A DNA stretch of 58,474 bases from Mesorhizobium sp. WSM3626. GTDB lineage: Bacteria > Pseudomonadota > Alphaproteobacteria > Rhizobiales > Rhizobiaceae. Positions 37,951 to 47,388 of the stretch are shown in pieces. Positions within the stretch are counted from its first letter, which is position 1. Each line of letters opens with the position of its first letter. Where the stretch lies: NCBI RefSeq assembly GCF_000513935.1, contig NZ_AZUY01000029.1, positions 321-58,794 on the forward strand, written 5' to 3'. The notes under the pieces were generated by a model. That model was not told the origin of the DNA and did no database searches. It saw nothing but the letters and a program-made list of their open reading frames with translations. The position numbers were made by a program, and so were the translations under genes.

Positions 37951-38325
37951 CGACCTTTCGGAAGCGCGCAGAGACCGGTAGCAACTGATTGACGATGAGA
38001 TCGCAGCCATGAAGTTCGATGCCGGCAAGGCGACTACAATGGAGTCAGCTGGCTTTCGCGTCGCGAGCTGCGGGACCTCCTGCCCCGCAGTCTCCTTCCC
38101 CTATCACTACCAGCGGCCTTCGCCGCCGAAAAACTGATCGACCCCGACTCCATCGGGATGCGATCGCACCGGCTGGCGACCCATTGGGACTCCGGCTGGC
38201 AAAGATCATCCGACGCAGTGCCGTCTCAATGACCCCCTCTCGAAGGACTCGCGTCTTTCGATCACCGAGCTTAGCCGTTCACCTGCTCGTCGCGCTGAAA
38301 TCCAACGGTCGGGAACATAGCAAAA
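37951..38325. other. Stretch upstream of the ABC exporter genes
   Basis: No gene recognised. The DNA after the nifH fragment does not continue as nifH and shows no other family motif. Confidence 0.4.
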
Positions 38326-40278
38326 ATGGAATGCGAACCTTGGGCAACACTCCTCCAGCAAGTGCTTGCTCCGGTAGACCGCCCAACGTGCTCGCCAGTG
38401 CTGAGGCAAACAGATCTGGAACCTACGACCGTGAACAGTCATGCCGATGGCGCAGCAAACAATCCGAGGAATCCGTTCGCACATGTCGAGGCGGCGGGCT
38501 GGGGCCAGGGCCTGAGGACGCTCACGCGTATTACCTACATGAATTTGCGTCACCGGTGGCAGGTTGCTATCGCAATTGGGTCGACGTTCATCGCCGCAGC
38601 CCTCCAACTGCTCATTCCTAAACTGCTCGGTCAGGCCGTTGACCAGGTCCGGATGGGTGAGGGCATCTCCGGCGGTACCGTCGAACAAGCGCTTTGGACA
38701 TCGGCTCTCCTGCTGCTCGCCGTCAGTGTGCTGCGCGGCCTATTCACATTGGCGCAGAACTACTTTGCCGAATCGGTCGGGCATCACTTCGCCTATGAGC
38801 TGCGGCTCGCCTGCTATGACAAGATCCAGCGCCTCAGCTTCTCCTTTCATGACCAGGGGCATTCAGCCGATCTGATCACCATCTGCATGCTCGATATCGA
38901 AGGTGTGTGCTGGTATTTCTCCACAGCGCTGGTCCGCGCTGTCCTGCTGGCCATGTTAATCGGCATTGGCGCCTACATGCTGCTCTCCACCAATCTGGAG
39001 CTCGGTGTTGTGGCGCTGAGCTTTGTGCCCTTCGTCGCATGGCGCTCATCGCGGACCCAGCTCAAGCTGCGCGCCACCTGGGACGAACTGCAAGGGCGGC
39101 TCTCCGTTCTGGGCCGCGTCATGGAGGAAAATCTCTGCGGCATCCGCGTTGTCCGCGCTTTTGCCGCACAAGCCTATGAGATGCTGAAGTTCGAGCGTGT
39201 CTCCCAGAATGCGCTCGCACTTGCCCAGGAACGCGCCGACATCTACGCGCGCGACACTTCGGCGATGACCTTCTCCTTCTTTTTTGCCATGGGGCTGGTC
39301 CTCTGGATTGGCGGCAGCAAGGTCATCGCCGGTGAGATCAGTGTCGGAACTCTCACGACCTTCCTGACATTCATGACCGTCCTGCAAATGCCGGTCCGCC
39401 AAATCGGGTTGATGATCAACGCTTTCGCTCGCGCTTCGACATGCGGTTCACGTCTGTTCGGCTTCCTTGACCTGGACATCACGATTAAGGACGCACCCCA
39501 CGCTCGTCCGCTCGAGATCAGCGAGGGCACTGTGCGCTTTGACAATGTCTCGTTCGCTTATCCTGGCGCTGAAAACCGCCAGATCCTGCGGAATATCAGT
39601 TTCCAGGCCCGTAAAGGTGAGACTGTCGCTATCGTCGGCCCACCCGGCTCGGGAAAGTCGACAATCGCTCACCTGATCCCGCGTTTTTACGATGTCACCG
39701 GCGGCACCATCACGCTTGATGGGCAAGACATCCGCAACGTCACTCTTTCCTCGCTTCGCAGGGCGGTCGCGGTCGTGCAGCAAGATCCGTTCTTGTTCAC
39801 CACAACGGTCGAGAACAACGTCGCTTATGGAGACCCCTGGGCCAACGAACCGCGGATCGAGCGCGCAAGCGAATCCGCCCAGCTGCACAACTACATCCTG
39901 GGTCTACCCGCTGGCTACAAGACGGTCGTGGGCGAACGTGGCGTTTCCCTCTCGGGCGGCCAGCGCCAGCGTCTCACAATTGCCCGCGCGATGATGCTGC
40001 GCCCATCAGTCATTGTTTTTGACGACTCGACCGCGGCGATCGACGCCGCTACCGAACAGCGCATTCGCTCGGCCATGCGCCGTTTCGCCAAAGACCGCGT
40101 GACGATCATCATTGCCCACCGGCTGAGTTCCGTCATGCACGCCGATCAAATCCTTTTCGTTGAAAATGGCGAGATCGTCGAACGCGGCACTCATGAAGAG
40201 CTTCTGGTGAAGGCAAGGCGCTATGAGGCTCTTCACAATCTTCAGACGCGCCCACGCGATGATGACGGCGCGAACTGA
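38326..40278 (+). CDS. ABC exporter half-transporter, degenerate ATPase site subunit
   Basis: A 650-residue fusion of a six-helix exporter membrane domain (about 70-370) and an ATPase domain. Walker A is GPPGSGKST (near 440) and the signature LSGGQRQRL (near 542). Walker B reads VIVFDDSTAAID, with aspartate where the catalytic glutamate is expected, the hallmark of the non-hydrolysing site in heterodimeric exporters. The start is uncertain: the ATG at 38326 gives an unusual N-terminus, and a GTG at 38431 may be the true start. It overlaps the next gene by TGATG. Substrate unknown; a nif-type promoter copy lies upstream. Confidence 0.87.
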   Translation: MECEPWATLLQQVLAPVDRPTCSPVLRQTDLEPTTVNSHADGAANNPRNPFAHVEAAGWGQGLRTLTRITYMNLRHRWQVAIAIGSTFIAAALQLLIPKLLGQAVDQVRMGEGISGGTVEQALWTSALLLLAVSVLRGLFTLAQNYFAESVGHHFAYELRLACYDKIQRLSFSFHDQGHSADLITICMLDIEGVCWYFSTALVRAVLLAMLIGIGAYMLLSTNLELGVVALSFVPFVAWRSSRTQLKLRATWDELQGRLSVLGRVMEENLCGIRVVRAFAAQAYEMLKFERVSQNALALAQERADIYARDTSAMTFSFFFAMGLVLWIGGSKVIAGEISVGTLTTFLTFMTVLQMPVRQIGLMINAFARASTCGSRLFGFLDLDITIKDAPHARPLEISEGTVRFDNVSFAYPGAENRQILRNISFQARKGETVAIVGPPGSGKSTIAHLIPRFYDVTGGTITLDGQDIRNVTLSSLRRAVAVVQQDPFLFTTTVENNVAYGDPWANEPRIERASESAQLHNYILGLPAGYKTVVGERGVSLSGGQRQRLTIARAMMLRPSVIVFDDSTAAIDAATEQRIRSAMRRFAKDRVTIIIAHRLSSVMHADQILFVENGEIVERGTHEELLVKARRYEALHNLQTRPRDDDGAN

Positions 40279-42179
40279 TGTCCCAGATCCCCGACCCTGA
40301 AAGCGAACGCAAAGGTGTCCGCGACGGTACGCGTCCGCCGCGGGCTGTCGTCGGCTCGCATCGGATCGAAGACGAGGTGTTCGGACGGGCTTTTGACAAG
40401 AACATTGTCCGGCGGATCTGGGCATTCGTCGAGCCTTACCGGACCAAGGCTGTTATCGCGGTTGTCGCAGTCCTGATCTGCGCCGGCGTGCAGCTTCTCA
40501 TCCCGTTGATCATCCGCTACGCGGTCGAGCACGCCATCACTCCGGGAAGCCGCGATGGCTCGGCGCTGCTTGCGGCTGCTGGCGCCTTTTTTCTCGCGAT
40601 TCTGGTCAATCGCGTTGCCAGCTACATGCAACAGAGCGTGATCGGCAAAATGGTCGAGGTTGTGCTCTTCGACATTCGCCGCGCCATGTTCGGCCATCTG
40701 CAGAAGGTATCCCTTTCCTTTATGGACCAGACCGAGGTCGGACGTCTGATGTCGCGACTCCAGGGCGATGTCAGTTCAATCCAGGAATTTCTCGAGACCT
40801 CAGTGCTTTCGGTGGGCGATATCGCCCTTCTTTTCGGCATCATCTTCGTCATGCTGTGGCTGGACTTATCGTTGGGGCTCCTTACGCTTTCGGTCTTGCC
40901 AGTCCTCTTCATCGTCCGCATGTTCTGGCTGCCGAGCGCCCGCAATGCCTTCATGGCCGCGACCGAGACCAATTCGGCCACCAATGGCGCGCTGGCCGAG
41001 GCCATTCATGGCGTGCGGGCCGTCCAATCCATGGATCGGCAGCAGGTCAACTTCCTCCTCTATGACGACAAGGCCCATGCCAATCTCAAGACGCAACTGA
41101 CAGCTGCCAAATACGCCCAGGTCATGGTGCCGATTGTCGATACCCTCACGGGCCTTGCCATGGCCGGCATCGTGCTGGGCGGTTCAAAGGTCCTGAACGA
41201 CCGCATCGATGTGGGCGTGACGATAGCATTCTTGTTTTATATCCAGCGCTTCTTCGACCCGATCCGTTCGCTCACCCTGCAGTATTCTGTCATGCAACGC
41301 GCAATGGCCTCGGGCAAACGACTGACAGAGGTGCTCGATCTGGACATCGAGATTCATGACAGGCCAGACGCCAAGGCGCTTTCGCCGCAGATGGACGGTT
41401 CGATCGAATTCAGGAATGTCACTTTCGGCTACGATCCCAAACATCCGGTGCTGAAAAACATTTCCTTGAAGGTCAGCCCCGGCGAGACGGTCGCCCTGGT
41501 TGGCCCAACCGGTTCGGGTAAATCGAGCGCCATCGCACTCGTTCACCGCTTCTATGATGTCCAGCGCGGCCAGGTGCTGGTCGGCGGATATGATGTGCGC
41601 GATCTGACCCAGGAATCGCTCGGACGGCAGGTCGCCATGGTCCTGCAGGAGCCGTTCCTCTTCACGGGGACGATTTTCGACAACATCCGCTATCACAGGA
41701 CGGACGTGAGGCGCGACCGGGTTATCGAAGCCGCCAAAGCCGTCGGCGCCCATGACTTCATTGTGAGCCTGGCCGGCGGCTACGACGCCCCTTTAGGCGA
41801 GCGCGGCGGCAATCTCTCGCTCGGCCAGCGCCAGCTCATCAGTTTCGCTCGCGCTCTCGTGGCCGATGCCAAGATCCTGGTCCTCGACGAGGCGACCGCC
41901 AACATCGACAGCTACACGGAAATGCTAATCCAGAAAGCTCTGACAAAGCTTCTGGAAGGCCGCACCGGCTTGGTGATTGCCCATCGTCTTGCCACGATCC
42001 GCAATGCCGACCGCATCATCGTGCTGCAGAACGGAGAAGTGATTGAAACCGGCAACCACGATCAGCTGATGGCCATGGGCGGGTTGTACTTCAAACTCTA
42101 CAATCTCAATTATGCCTCCTTCGACGACCTTGCCGAGGAGCAACTCGATATCACCGCGCAAAGGGGGGGCCAGACTTGA
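40278..42179 (+). CDS. ABC exporter half-transporter, catalytic subunit
   Basis: A 633-residue partner of the preceding gene with membrane domain (about 45-330) and ATPase domain. Walker A is GPTGSGKSS (near 408), the signature NLSLGQRQL (near 512, LSLGQ instead of LSGGQ) and Walker B ILVLDEATANID with the catalytic glutamate. The partner lacks the glutamate while this one has the altered signature, so the two would form one working and one degenerate site, as in TM287/288-type exporters. Overlapping start and stop codons imply coupled synthesis. The exported compound cannot be inferred. Confidence 0.9.
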   Translation: MSQIPDPESERKGVRDGTRPPRAVVGSHRIEDEVFGRAFDKNIVRRIWAFVEPYRTKAVIAVVAVLICAGVQLLIPLIIRYAVEHAITPGSRDGSALLAAAGAFFLAILVNRVASYMQQSVIGKMVEVVLFDIRRAMFGHLQKVSLSFMDQTEVGRLMSRLQGDVSSIQEFLETSVLSVGDIALLFGIIFVMLWLDLSLGLLTLSVLPVLFIVRMFWLPSARNAFMAATETNSATNGALAEAIHGVRAVQSMDRQQVNFLLYDDKAHANLKTQLTAAKYAQVMVPIVDTLTGLAMAGIVLGGSKVLNDRIDVGVTIAFLFYIQRFFDPIRSLTLQYSVMQRAMASGKRLTEVLDLDIEIHDRPDAKALSPQMDGSIEFRNVTFGYDPKHPVLKNISLKVSPGETVALVGPTGSGKSSAIALVHRFYDVQRGQVLVGGYDVRDLTQESLGRQVAMVLQEPFLFTGTIFDNIRYHRTDVRRDRVIEAAKAVGAHDFIVSLAGGYDAPLGERGGNLSLGQRQLISFARALVADAKILVLDEATANIDSYTEMLIQKALTKLLEGRTGLVIAHRLATIRNADRIIVLQNGEVIETGNHDQLMAMGGLYFKLYNLNYASFDDLAEEQLDITAQRGGQT

Positions 42180-42363
42180 TGCCGTGGCAGCTGTGAACGC
42201 GATTGCCATGACGGGTTCAGCACCCGGCGGAGCGGCCGCACCCCAGCGGGGCGCGACCTGGGCCGGACAAAGGCCACAGCCACCTCTCACACCAATCAAG
42301 AACGCCCTCGACTTGACTCATGAAGCTTCCGCCGCGGGGACGAGCGGGCAGATTGGATTGCCA

Positions 42364-43779
42364 TCAAGGCCAGCCACGCTTCTCCCGGCGCCGTTGCACG
42401 GAGGAGGGGATGTTCATTGCCTCCCGGTATTTCATGACGGTGCGGCGAGCGAGGTCGATGCCGTTTTCTCTCAGCCGCACAGCAATCTCCTCATCGGAAA
42501 GCACGGCATCTTCTGCGGCGATCATCGCCTTGATCTGATGGCGAACGGCTTCGGCGGAGTGGGCGTCGCCGCCTTCGCAAGAGCCGATCGCCACGGTGAA
42601 AAAATACTTCAGTTCGAACACGCCACGCGGTGTGGATATGTATTTGTTCGACGTCACCCGGCTGACAGTCGACTCATGCATGTTGATAGCATCAGCGACG
42701 GTTCTGAGATTGAGGGGCCGCAGATGCGTCACGCCATGTCTCAAAAAGGCGTCCTGCTGGTGCACAATCTCGGCGGCCACCTTGATGATTGTCTTGGCGC
42801 GCTGGTCGAGGCTGCGGACAAGCCAATTCGCGTTCTCCATGCATTCGTTCAGGAATGCCTGATCCTTTGGGTTTTGAGCGGTGAGCCGCGAGACTTCGAC
42901 GAAATAGCTTTCGTTGATTAGCACCTTGGGGAGCGTGTTAGGGTCAAGTTCGACATTCCATCCACCTTCGCGCGACGGCTGCACCCAGACCTCAGGTTGT
43001 ATTGATTCCGGTCCTCCTGATTGGAATCGGTGGCCAGGCTTGGGATCGAGCGCACGCAGTTCGTGCAGCATGTCTAGAAGGTCCTCTTCATCGACGCCGC
43101 AAAGCTGCTGCAATGCCTTGAAGTCACGATCAGCAACCATCTGGAGATTGGCTACCAAAGTTGCCATCGCTGGGTCGAATCGGTCTTGCTGACGCAACTG
43201 TATTTCAAGGCACTCGCGGACAGTTCGCCCAAATAGCCCCGGTGGGTCAAAAAGCTGCAAGGCTGCCAGAACCCTTTCCACGACAGACAGGGGAACATTC
43301 AGGATTCCGGCCAGCTCCAAAAGGTCCACCGGAAGATACCCGGTGTCGACCAGATGATTGGCAAGCGCGCCGGCAATCATCCGCTCCTGTGAGTTGAACG
43401 CGGTGAGGGCTATCTGGCGAGCGACATGTTCGTGCAGTGTTTCGGGATTGGCGACAAACGCCTCCGGGTTAACGTCTTCCCCTGACCCAGAGGCGGGTGT
43501 GTCGCGCGTTGACTTCTCTTCCCTGAGCCGCTCAGAAGGCTCGGCTCCGTTTTCGCGTTCGCCCCTGGGCGGATCCTCGCCCAAAACCGACGAGAAATCA
43601 TCATCAGCCTCACTGTCGTTTGTAGTCAGCTCCAAAAGGGGGTTCTTCTCGACTTCCTGCTCTACGAACTGGCGCAGTTCCGTATGCGCCAACTGCAGTA
43701 AGCGAATCGACTCGATGAGTTGAGGTGTCAGAACCAGAGATTGCTTCTGGCTCAGAAGCAGGCTTGCTGAGGACTTCAT
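42364..43779 (-). CDS. rpoN: RNA polymerase sigma-54 factor
   Basis: A 471-residue sigma-54. The N-terminal activator-interacting region is glutamine/leucine-rich (LVLTPQLIESIRLLQLAHTE), followed by an acidic linker, the core-binding domain, a helix-turn-helix and the RpoN box ARRTVMKYREA near the C-terminus. It recognises -24/-12 promoters together with NifA. Symbiotic regions often carry a second rpoN, so this is probably an rpoN2-type paralogue expressed with prxS (12 bases upstream). Confidence 0.96.
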   Translation of the reverse strand: MKSSASLLLSQKQSLVLTPQLIESIRLLQLAHTELRQFVEQEVEKNPLLELTTNDSEADDDFSSVLGEDPPRGERENGAEPSERLREEKSTRDTPASGSGEDVNPEAFVANPETLHEHVARQIALTAFNSQERMIAGALANHLVDTGYLPVDLLELAGILNVPLSVVERVLAALQLFDPPGLFGRTVRECLEIQLRQQDRFDPAMATLVANLQMVADRDFKALQQLCGVDEEDLLDMLHELRALDPKPGHRFQSGGPESIQPEVWVQPSREGGWNVELDPNTLPKVLINESYFVEVSRLTAQNPKDQAFLNECMENANWLVRSLDQRAKTIIKVAAEIVHQQDAFLRHGVTHLRPLNLRTVADAINMHESTVSRVTSNKYISTPRGVFELKYFFTVAIGSCEGGDAHSAEAVRHQIKAMIAAEDAVLSDEEIAVRLRENGIDLARRTVMKYREAMNIPSSVQRRREKRGWP

Positions 43780-43791
43780 GATTATCTGGCC

Positions 43792-44343
43792 CTATCCTGC
43801 GCGGAACACGCCATTGGCGCCCCTCAGGGTTTCAAGAATTTTCTGCGGGGACGAGACGCCATAGGGGTCGGTTTCGCAGTTGTCGCAGAAGCCTTCTTCC
43901 ACGAACCACTGCTCCACCACACCATCGTTGATGAGCGCGGCGTAACGCCAGGAGCGCATGCCGAACCCGACATTGTCCTTGGCCACCAGCATACCCATCT
44001 TGCGCGTGAACTCGCCCGATCCGTCCGGGATGAGCTGAACCTTCCGCAGCCCCAAGGCCTTGCCCCAAGCATTCATGACGTAGGCATCGTTGACCGAGAC
44101 GCAGTAGATCGCCTCAATCCCCTCTTTCTCGAACTCGTCATAGAGCTCCTCAAAATCCGGCACTTGGTAAGTCGAGCAAGTCGGCGTGAAGGCACCAGGC
44201 AGCGAAAACAGGATGACGCGCTTGCCCTTGAAATAGTCGTCGGAAGTTTTGTCATCCCAGCGGAACGGATTGGGCCCGCCAATAGATTCGTCGCGAATAC
44301 GCGTGCGAAAAGTCGCGAAGGGAATCTTCTTGTTCACGGTCAT
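43792..44343 (-). CDS. prxS: Peroxiredoxin PrxS-type (Prx5 family)
   Basis: A 183-residue atypical peroxiredoxin with the peroxidatic site PGAFTPTCSTYQVPDF and later cysteines in EEGFCDNCETDPYG. It reduces peroxides, which matters in respiring bacteroids. The start is the ATG at 44343 after AGGAG. The prxS-rpoN pairing is known from the Rhizobium etli symbiotic plasmid (established knowledge). I could not identify a convincing -24/-12 element: the nearest candidate has the wrong spacing. Confidence 0.92.
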   Translation of the reverse strand: MTVNKKIPFATFRTRIRDESIGGPNPFRWDDKTSDDYFKGKRVILFSLPGAFTPTCSTYQVPDFEELYDEFEKEGIEAIYCVSVNDAYVMNAWGKALGLRKVQLIPDGSGEFTRKMGMLVAKDNVGFGMRSWRYAALINDGVVEQWFVEEGFCDNCETDPYGVSSPQKILETLRGANGVFRAG

Positions 44344-44559
44344 CAAGTATTGCTCCTGTAGAAGGGAAATGGCGCAGTGCTTCTCTGTGGGCCGGACGCA
44401 ACATCACACTGCCGGCACGGACCAGGCGTTTTGCGGGGCCTGATCCTTGCCGTCTGGACGGCAACGGTCAGGCTTTCGCTCTTCGGCACCCGGCGACGTC
44501 GACCTGGGTGGCTTGCGTTCTCTGGCACGCCTTCTACGGCCATGCCGATGGAAGGGATA

Positions 44560-44790
44560 TCGACGAAGAATTGCTCGTCCTCGAGAAAAGCGCGCGAGGG
44601 CGCTCACATCAGGATGGCGGTCGAGGGCAAGACAGGGATGTTCATCGCTGTCGACGATGTTTCGACCGGCATCCTCGCCGTGCTCGAGACGGATAATCCC
44701 GCCGGCTCCCGAACGGCCGCAGCCCTCCGCGAATATCTGAACTGCCTCACCGTCAGCAACGGTGGTGGCCAGCGTAGCCGCCAAAGGCGC
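44560..44790 (+). pseudogene. P-type metal ATPase fragment (FixI/CopA type)
   Basis: One frame reads VEGKTGMFIAVDDVSTGILA followed by VLETDNPAGSRTAAALREY, resembling the segment GxTVMFVAVDGxxAGLxAVADPIKxxTxxAIxxL just before the hinge of copper-type P-ATPases. Neither the phosphorylation site nor the membrane part is present. It is a decayed fragment. Confidence 0.5.
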
Positions 44791-44958
44791 TCGCATATGG
44801 GTGTGCCCAGCATTCAAGCCACATCGACATTGCCCGTCGCTCTTCAAGGCTCATCTCCTCGGTCCGTGAAGCGTTCACTCCATCTCCACGCATGGATCGT
44901 GCCAAAGGAAAAATCGCTTCTAAAACAAGGTGACGGGGTTCCAAGATGCTTTGTCGCA

Positions 44959-44974
44959 TGTCGGACATCTGACA
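44959..44974 (+). promoter_or_regulatory. Perfect distal NifA-type site upstream of nifQ
   Basis: TGTCGGACATCTGACA fits TGT-N10-ACA and sits inside a longer palindrome, GCATGTCGGACATCTGACATGC in reduced form. It is about 220 bases upstream of the nifQ -24 element. Confidence 0.6.
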
Positions 44975-45074
44975 TGCGAAGTCGGTCGCGTGGCTCGCGC
45001 AATTTCCGCTTCCGCTGTGGAGTACCTTGTCCGGGTTTCCCGGGATGGCTGAACGGACGTCCCAGTGTCGGGTT

Positions 45075-45090
45075 TGTCGAATCGACGACG
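45075..45090 (+). promoter_or_regulatory. Degenerate proximal NifA site of nifQ
   Basis: TGTCGAATCGACGACG has TGT-N10-ACG, one base off consensus, with the same TTTG lead as the nifH and copy B sites, at a similar distance (about 87 bases) from the -24 element. Confidence 0.45.
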
Positions 45091-45176
45091 CTCGTGTCGT
45101 CCGCGTTCTTGCTGCGCTCCGACTAAACGCACCAGAAATGCCTTCTAGGGCCCTGGTTGTGCCGTTGGCGGCGCAG

Positions 45177-45192
45177 TTGGCACGGCGTTTGA
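45177..45192 (+). promoter_or_regulatory. Sigma-54 promoter of nifQ
   Basis: TTGGCACGGCGTTTGAAT has a perfect TGGCACG at -24 and TTGA at -12, as at nifH. It lies about 90 bases before the nifQ start and could also serve the P450 cluster downstream. Confidence 0.75.
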
Positions 45193-45281
45193 ATCTGCTT
45201 GCCAGAGCGGCTGGACGCCGCCGGTAGGCTTTCATGTCGCGAGCGACATCGCGGTCGAGGCAACGAAGCAGGGAAGCAAGA

Positions 45282-45977
45282 ATGTCAGGTCAGTCCCACG
45301 AGGGCATTATTTGGAAAAGGGGCGTCACCCGCCGAGCTCGAAGGCCTTATCGCCCTGATCGGCTTCCACACGCAAAGTCATCCGGCGCCGGCCAATGGCC
45401 TTCGATCGATCCGGCGGTCAGGTTCGACGAGCACGTCCTTGCCTGTGTCCTCTCCAGAGCGCTCGAGGAGATTGATGCCGGCGAAGCGACCGCGACACAG
45501 GCAACCGGCCTTTCGCGTGCCGATCTGCGTGATGTCCTGACGGACCGTTTCCCGCATGTTCCTATCAGTTCCTTCGCCCTGGAAGAGGCGACCGACGTCG
45601 ATCCTGAGATGGAGGAACACCTCCTGCGCGACCTGCTCCTGGGGCAGGCCCGGCCGGGAGACCCGGCCAGCGCCCGGTTTGCCAAAATCATCGCTCGGCG
45701 CGCCATGCGCGATGACCACCTCTGGGAGGATCTTGGCCTTTTCAATCGGGCCGAACTCAGCCGCTTGCTCGCTACACATTTTCCGACACTGGCAGCCGGC
45801 AACACCAACAACATGAAATGGAAGAAGTACCTGTACCGCATGCTGTGCCAGGCTGAAGGCTTTTCAATATGCACCGCGCCCAGTTGCCGCCAATGCAGCG
45901 ATTTCGAAAGCTGTTTTGGCTCCGAGGAAGACGAAAGCTGCCTTGCACGGATCAGGAACGACATCGGCCTGAATTAA
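45282..45977 (+). CDS. nifQ: NifQ, molybdenum donor for FeMo-cofactor
   Basis: A 231-residue protein whose C-terminal two-thirds is clearly NifQ: KWKKYLYRMLCQAEGFSICT and the cluster-binding CxxxxxCxxC/CFG set in APSCRQCSDFESCFG. NifQ carries a Mo-Fe-S cluster and supplies molybdenum to NifE/NifN. The first 40 residues (GVTRRARRPYRPDRLPHAKS) look out of frame. The +1 frame over 45310-45405 reads ALFGKGASPAELEGLIALIG, which looks like the normal NifQ N-terminus, so two compensating frameshifts may be present. The ATG at 45282 follows AGGGAA. The catalytic end is intact and function may survive. Confidence 0.88.
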   Translation: MSGQSHEGIIWKRGVTRRARRPYRPDRLPHAKSSGAGQWPSIDPAVRFDEHVLACVLSRALEEIDAGEATATQATGLSRADLRDVLTDRFPHVPISSFALEEATDVDPEMEEHLLRDLLLGQARPGDPASARFAKIIARRAMRDDHLWEDLGLFNRAELSRLLATHFPTLAAGNTNNMKWKKYLYRMLCQAEGFSICTAPSCRQCSDFESCFGSEEDESCLARIRNDIGLN

Positions 45978-46110
45978 GGGCTGCTTCCCTCAGAGATGCG
46001 AGGCCGCGCGCGTCACCCGGCAGTGTTGCTGGAAGGAGGCAAGTTCATTGCTTCGCACTTTTTGTCACGGTGCGCTCGAGCCCTCCATACGGCCCCCAAG
46101 GAGGCGTCAG

Positions 46111-47343
46111 ATGAAGAAAAATGAAGTTGCGAGCAGTCCGGTCCCGGACCATGTCCCGCCCGAACTGGTAAGGGACTTCAGCCTGTTCACGTCGCCCGGG
46201 ATGCCCCCCACGGTCAACGGGGATCCTCACGCAGCTGTCGCCTGCGTCCATGCCGGGCCTCCGATCTTTTACGCCCCCCACAACACGCGCGACGGCCGGG
46301 GTACCTGGGTCATCACGCGCGCCAGAGACCAGCGCAGAGTGCTGCAGGATACCGAAACCTTTTCCAGCCACCGCAGCATCTTCGCCTCCGCGCTCGGCGA
46401 AACCTGGCCGATGATCTCACTCGAACTCGACCCACCGGCGCATTGTGTTTTTCGTTCACTCCTCAACCCACTGTTTTCACCCCAGCGGGTAACAGCGCTC
46501 GAACCAGCTGTCCGGGAGCGGGCGATCGCCCTCATCGACAGGATCGCCGCCTCGGGCACAAGCTGCGATGTCATGAAAGATTTCGCCTTCCCTTTCGCGG
46601 TCAACATCTTTCTTCGCTTCCTCGGGCTATCGGACCACCGACTCGACATATTTGTCGGCTGGGGGAAGGATCTCCTCCACGGCGAGCCTGTCAAAAGGTC
46701 GGCGGCGGCCCAGAAGATTGTCTCTTTCATCGACGATCTTGCAGCCCTGCGGCGCAAGGTACCCGTCGGTGATTTCATGACCTTCGTCGTGCAGGCTAAG
46801 GTCGAGGGCCGCCCGCTGACCGACAAGGAAGTCCGCGGCATCGGCGTGCTCGTGTTCGTCGCGGGTCTCGACACGGTCGCAGCAGCGATAGGCTTTGATT
46901 TGTCCTATCTTGCGCGCAATCCGAAAGACCAGGAATGGCTGCGGAGCAAACCCGAACGCATCGTACTGGCAGCCGAAGAATTGCTGCGCGCCTTTCCGAC
47001 CGTGCAGATGCTGCGCGTGGCAACCAAAGACATCGACTTCGAAGGCGCCCCCATCCGCAAGGGGGACTACATTTCCTGCGCCACGATGATTGCCAATCGT
47101 GACCCGGCGGAATTCGCATGCCCCGACACGGTCGATCTGGCGCGAGAGGAGAATTCCCACTCCGCCTTTGCCAATGGTCCCCACCGCTGCCTTGGCTCAC
47201 ACCTTGCACGGCGCGAGATTGTCATTGGCCTGGAGGAGTGGCTGGCGCGCATCCCGGCGTTCCGGATCAAGGAAGGCACAGCGCCCATCACCCACGGCGG
47301 CCATGTGTTCGGGATCGAAAATCTGATCCTGGACTGGTGCTGA
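46111..47343 (+). CDS. Cytochrome P450 (CYP127A-like)
   Basis: A 410-residue soluble bacterial P450. The oxygen-activation I-helix motif AGLDTVAA lies near 250, the ExxR motif (EELLR) near 288, and the heme-binding FANGPHRCLG near 352 with the cysteine thiolate. The ATG at 46111 follows a strong AAGGAGG; the frame extends further upstream to 46048 without family similarity. It follows nifQ on the same strand and is followed by its likely ferredoxin partner. From memory, P450s of the CYP127 family occur next to nif genes in several rhizobia; the name is a judgement, not a search result. Substrate unknown. Confidence 0.9.
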   Translation: MKKNEVASSPVPDHVPPELVRDFSLFTSPGMPPTVNGDPHAAVACVHAGPPIFYAPHNTRDGRGTWVITRARDQRRVLQDTETFSSHRSIFASALGETWPMISLELDPPAHCVFRSLLNPLFSPQRVTALEPAVRERAIALIDRIAASGTSCDVMKDFAFPFAVNIFLRFLGLSDHRLDIFVGWGKDLLHGEPVKRSAAAQKIVSFIDDLAALRRKVPVGDFMTFVVQAKVEGRPLTDKEVRGIGVLVFVAGLDTVAAAIGFDLSYLARNPKDQEWLRSKPERIVLAAEELLRAFPTVQMLRVATKDIDFEGAPIRKGDYISCATMIANRDPAEFACPDTVDLAREENSHSAFANGPHRCLGSHLARREIVIGLEEWLARIPAFRIKEGTAPITHGGHVFGIENLILDWC

Positions 47344-47388
47344 CCAGGCCGTCCTAGATCCGCGGGAAAGAACTATGGAGCTAGGGCC

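Noticed and set aside
44380..44430. Possible sigma-54 promoter for prxS-rpoN
   Set aside because: The GG and GC blocks are 12 rather than 10 bases apart, which sigma-54 does not tolerate well.
44377..45126. 249-codon plus-strand frame between prxS and nifQ
   Set aside because: Only a short section resembles a P-type ATPase; the rest is composition-driven and crosses the nifQ activator region. Treated as a fragment, not a gene.
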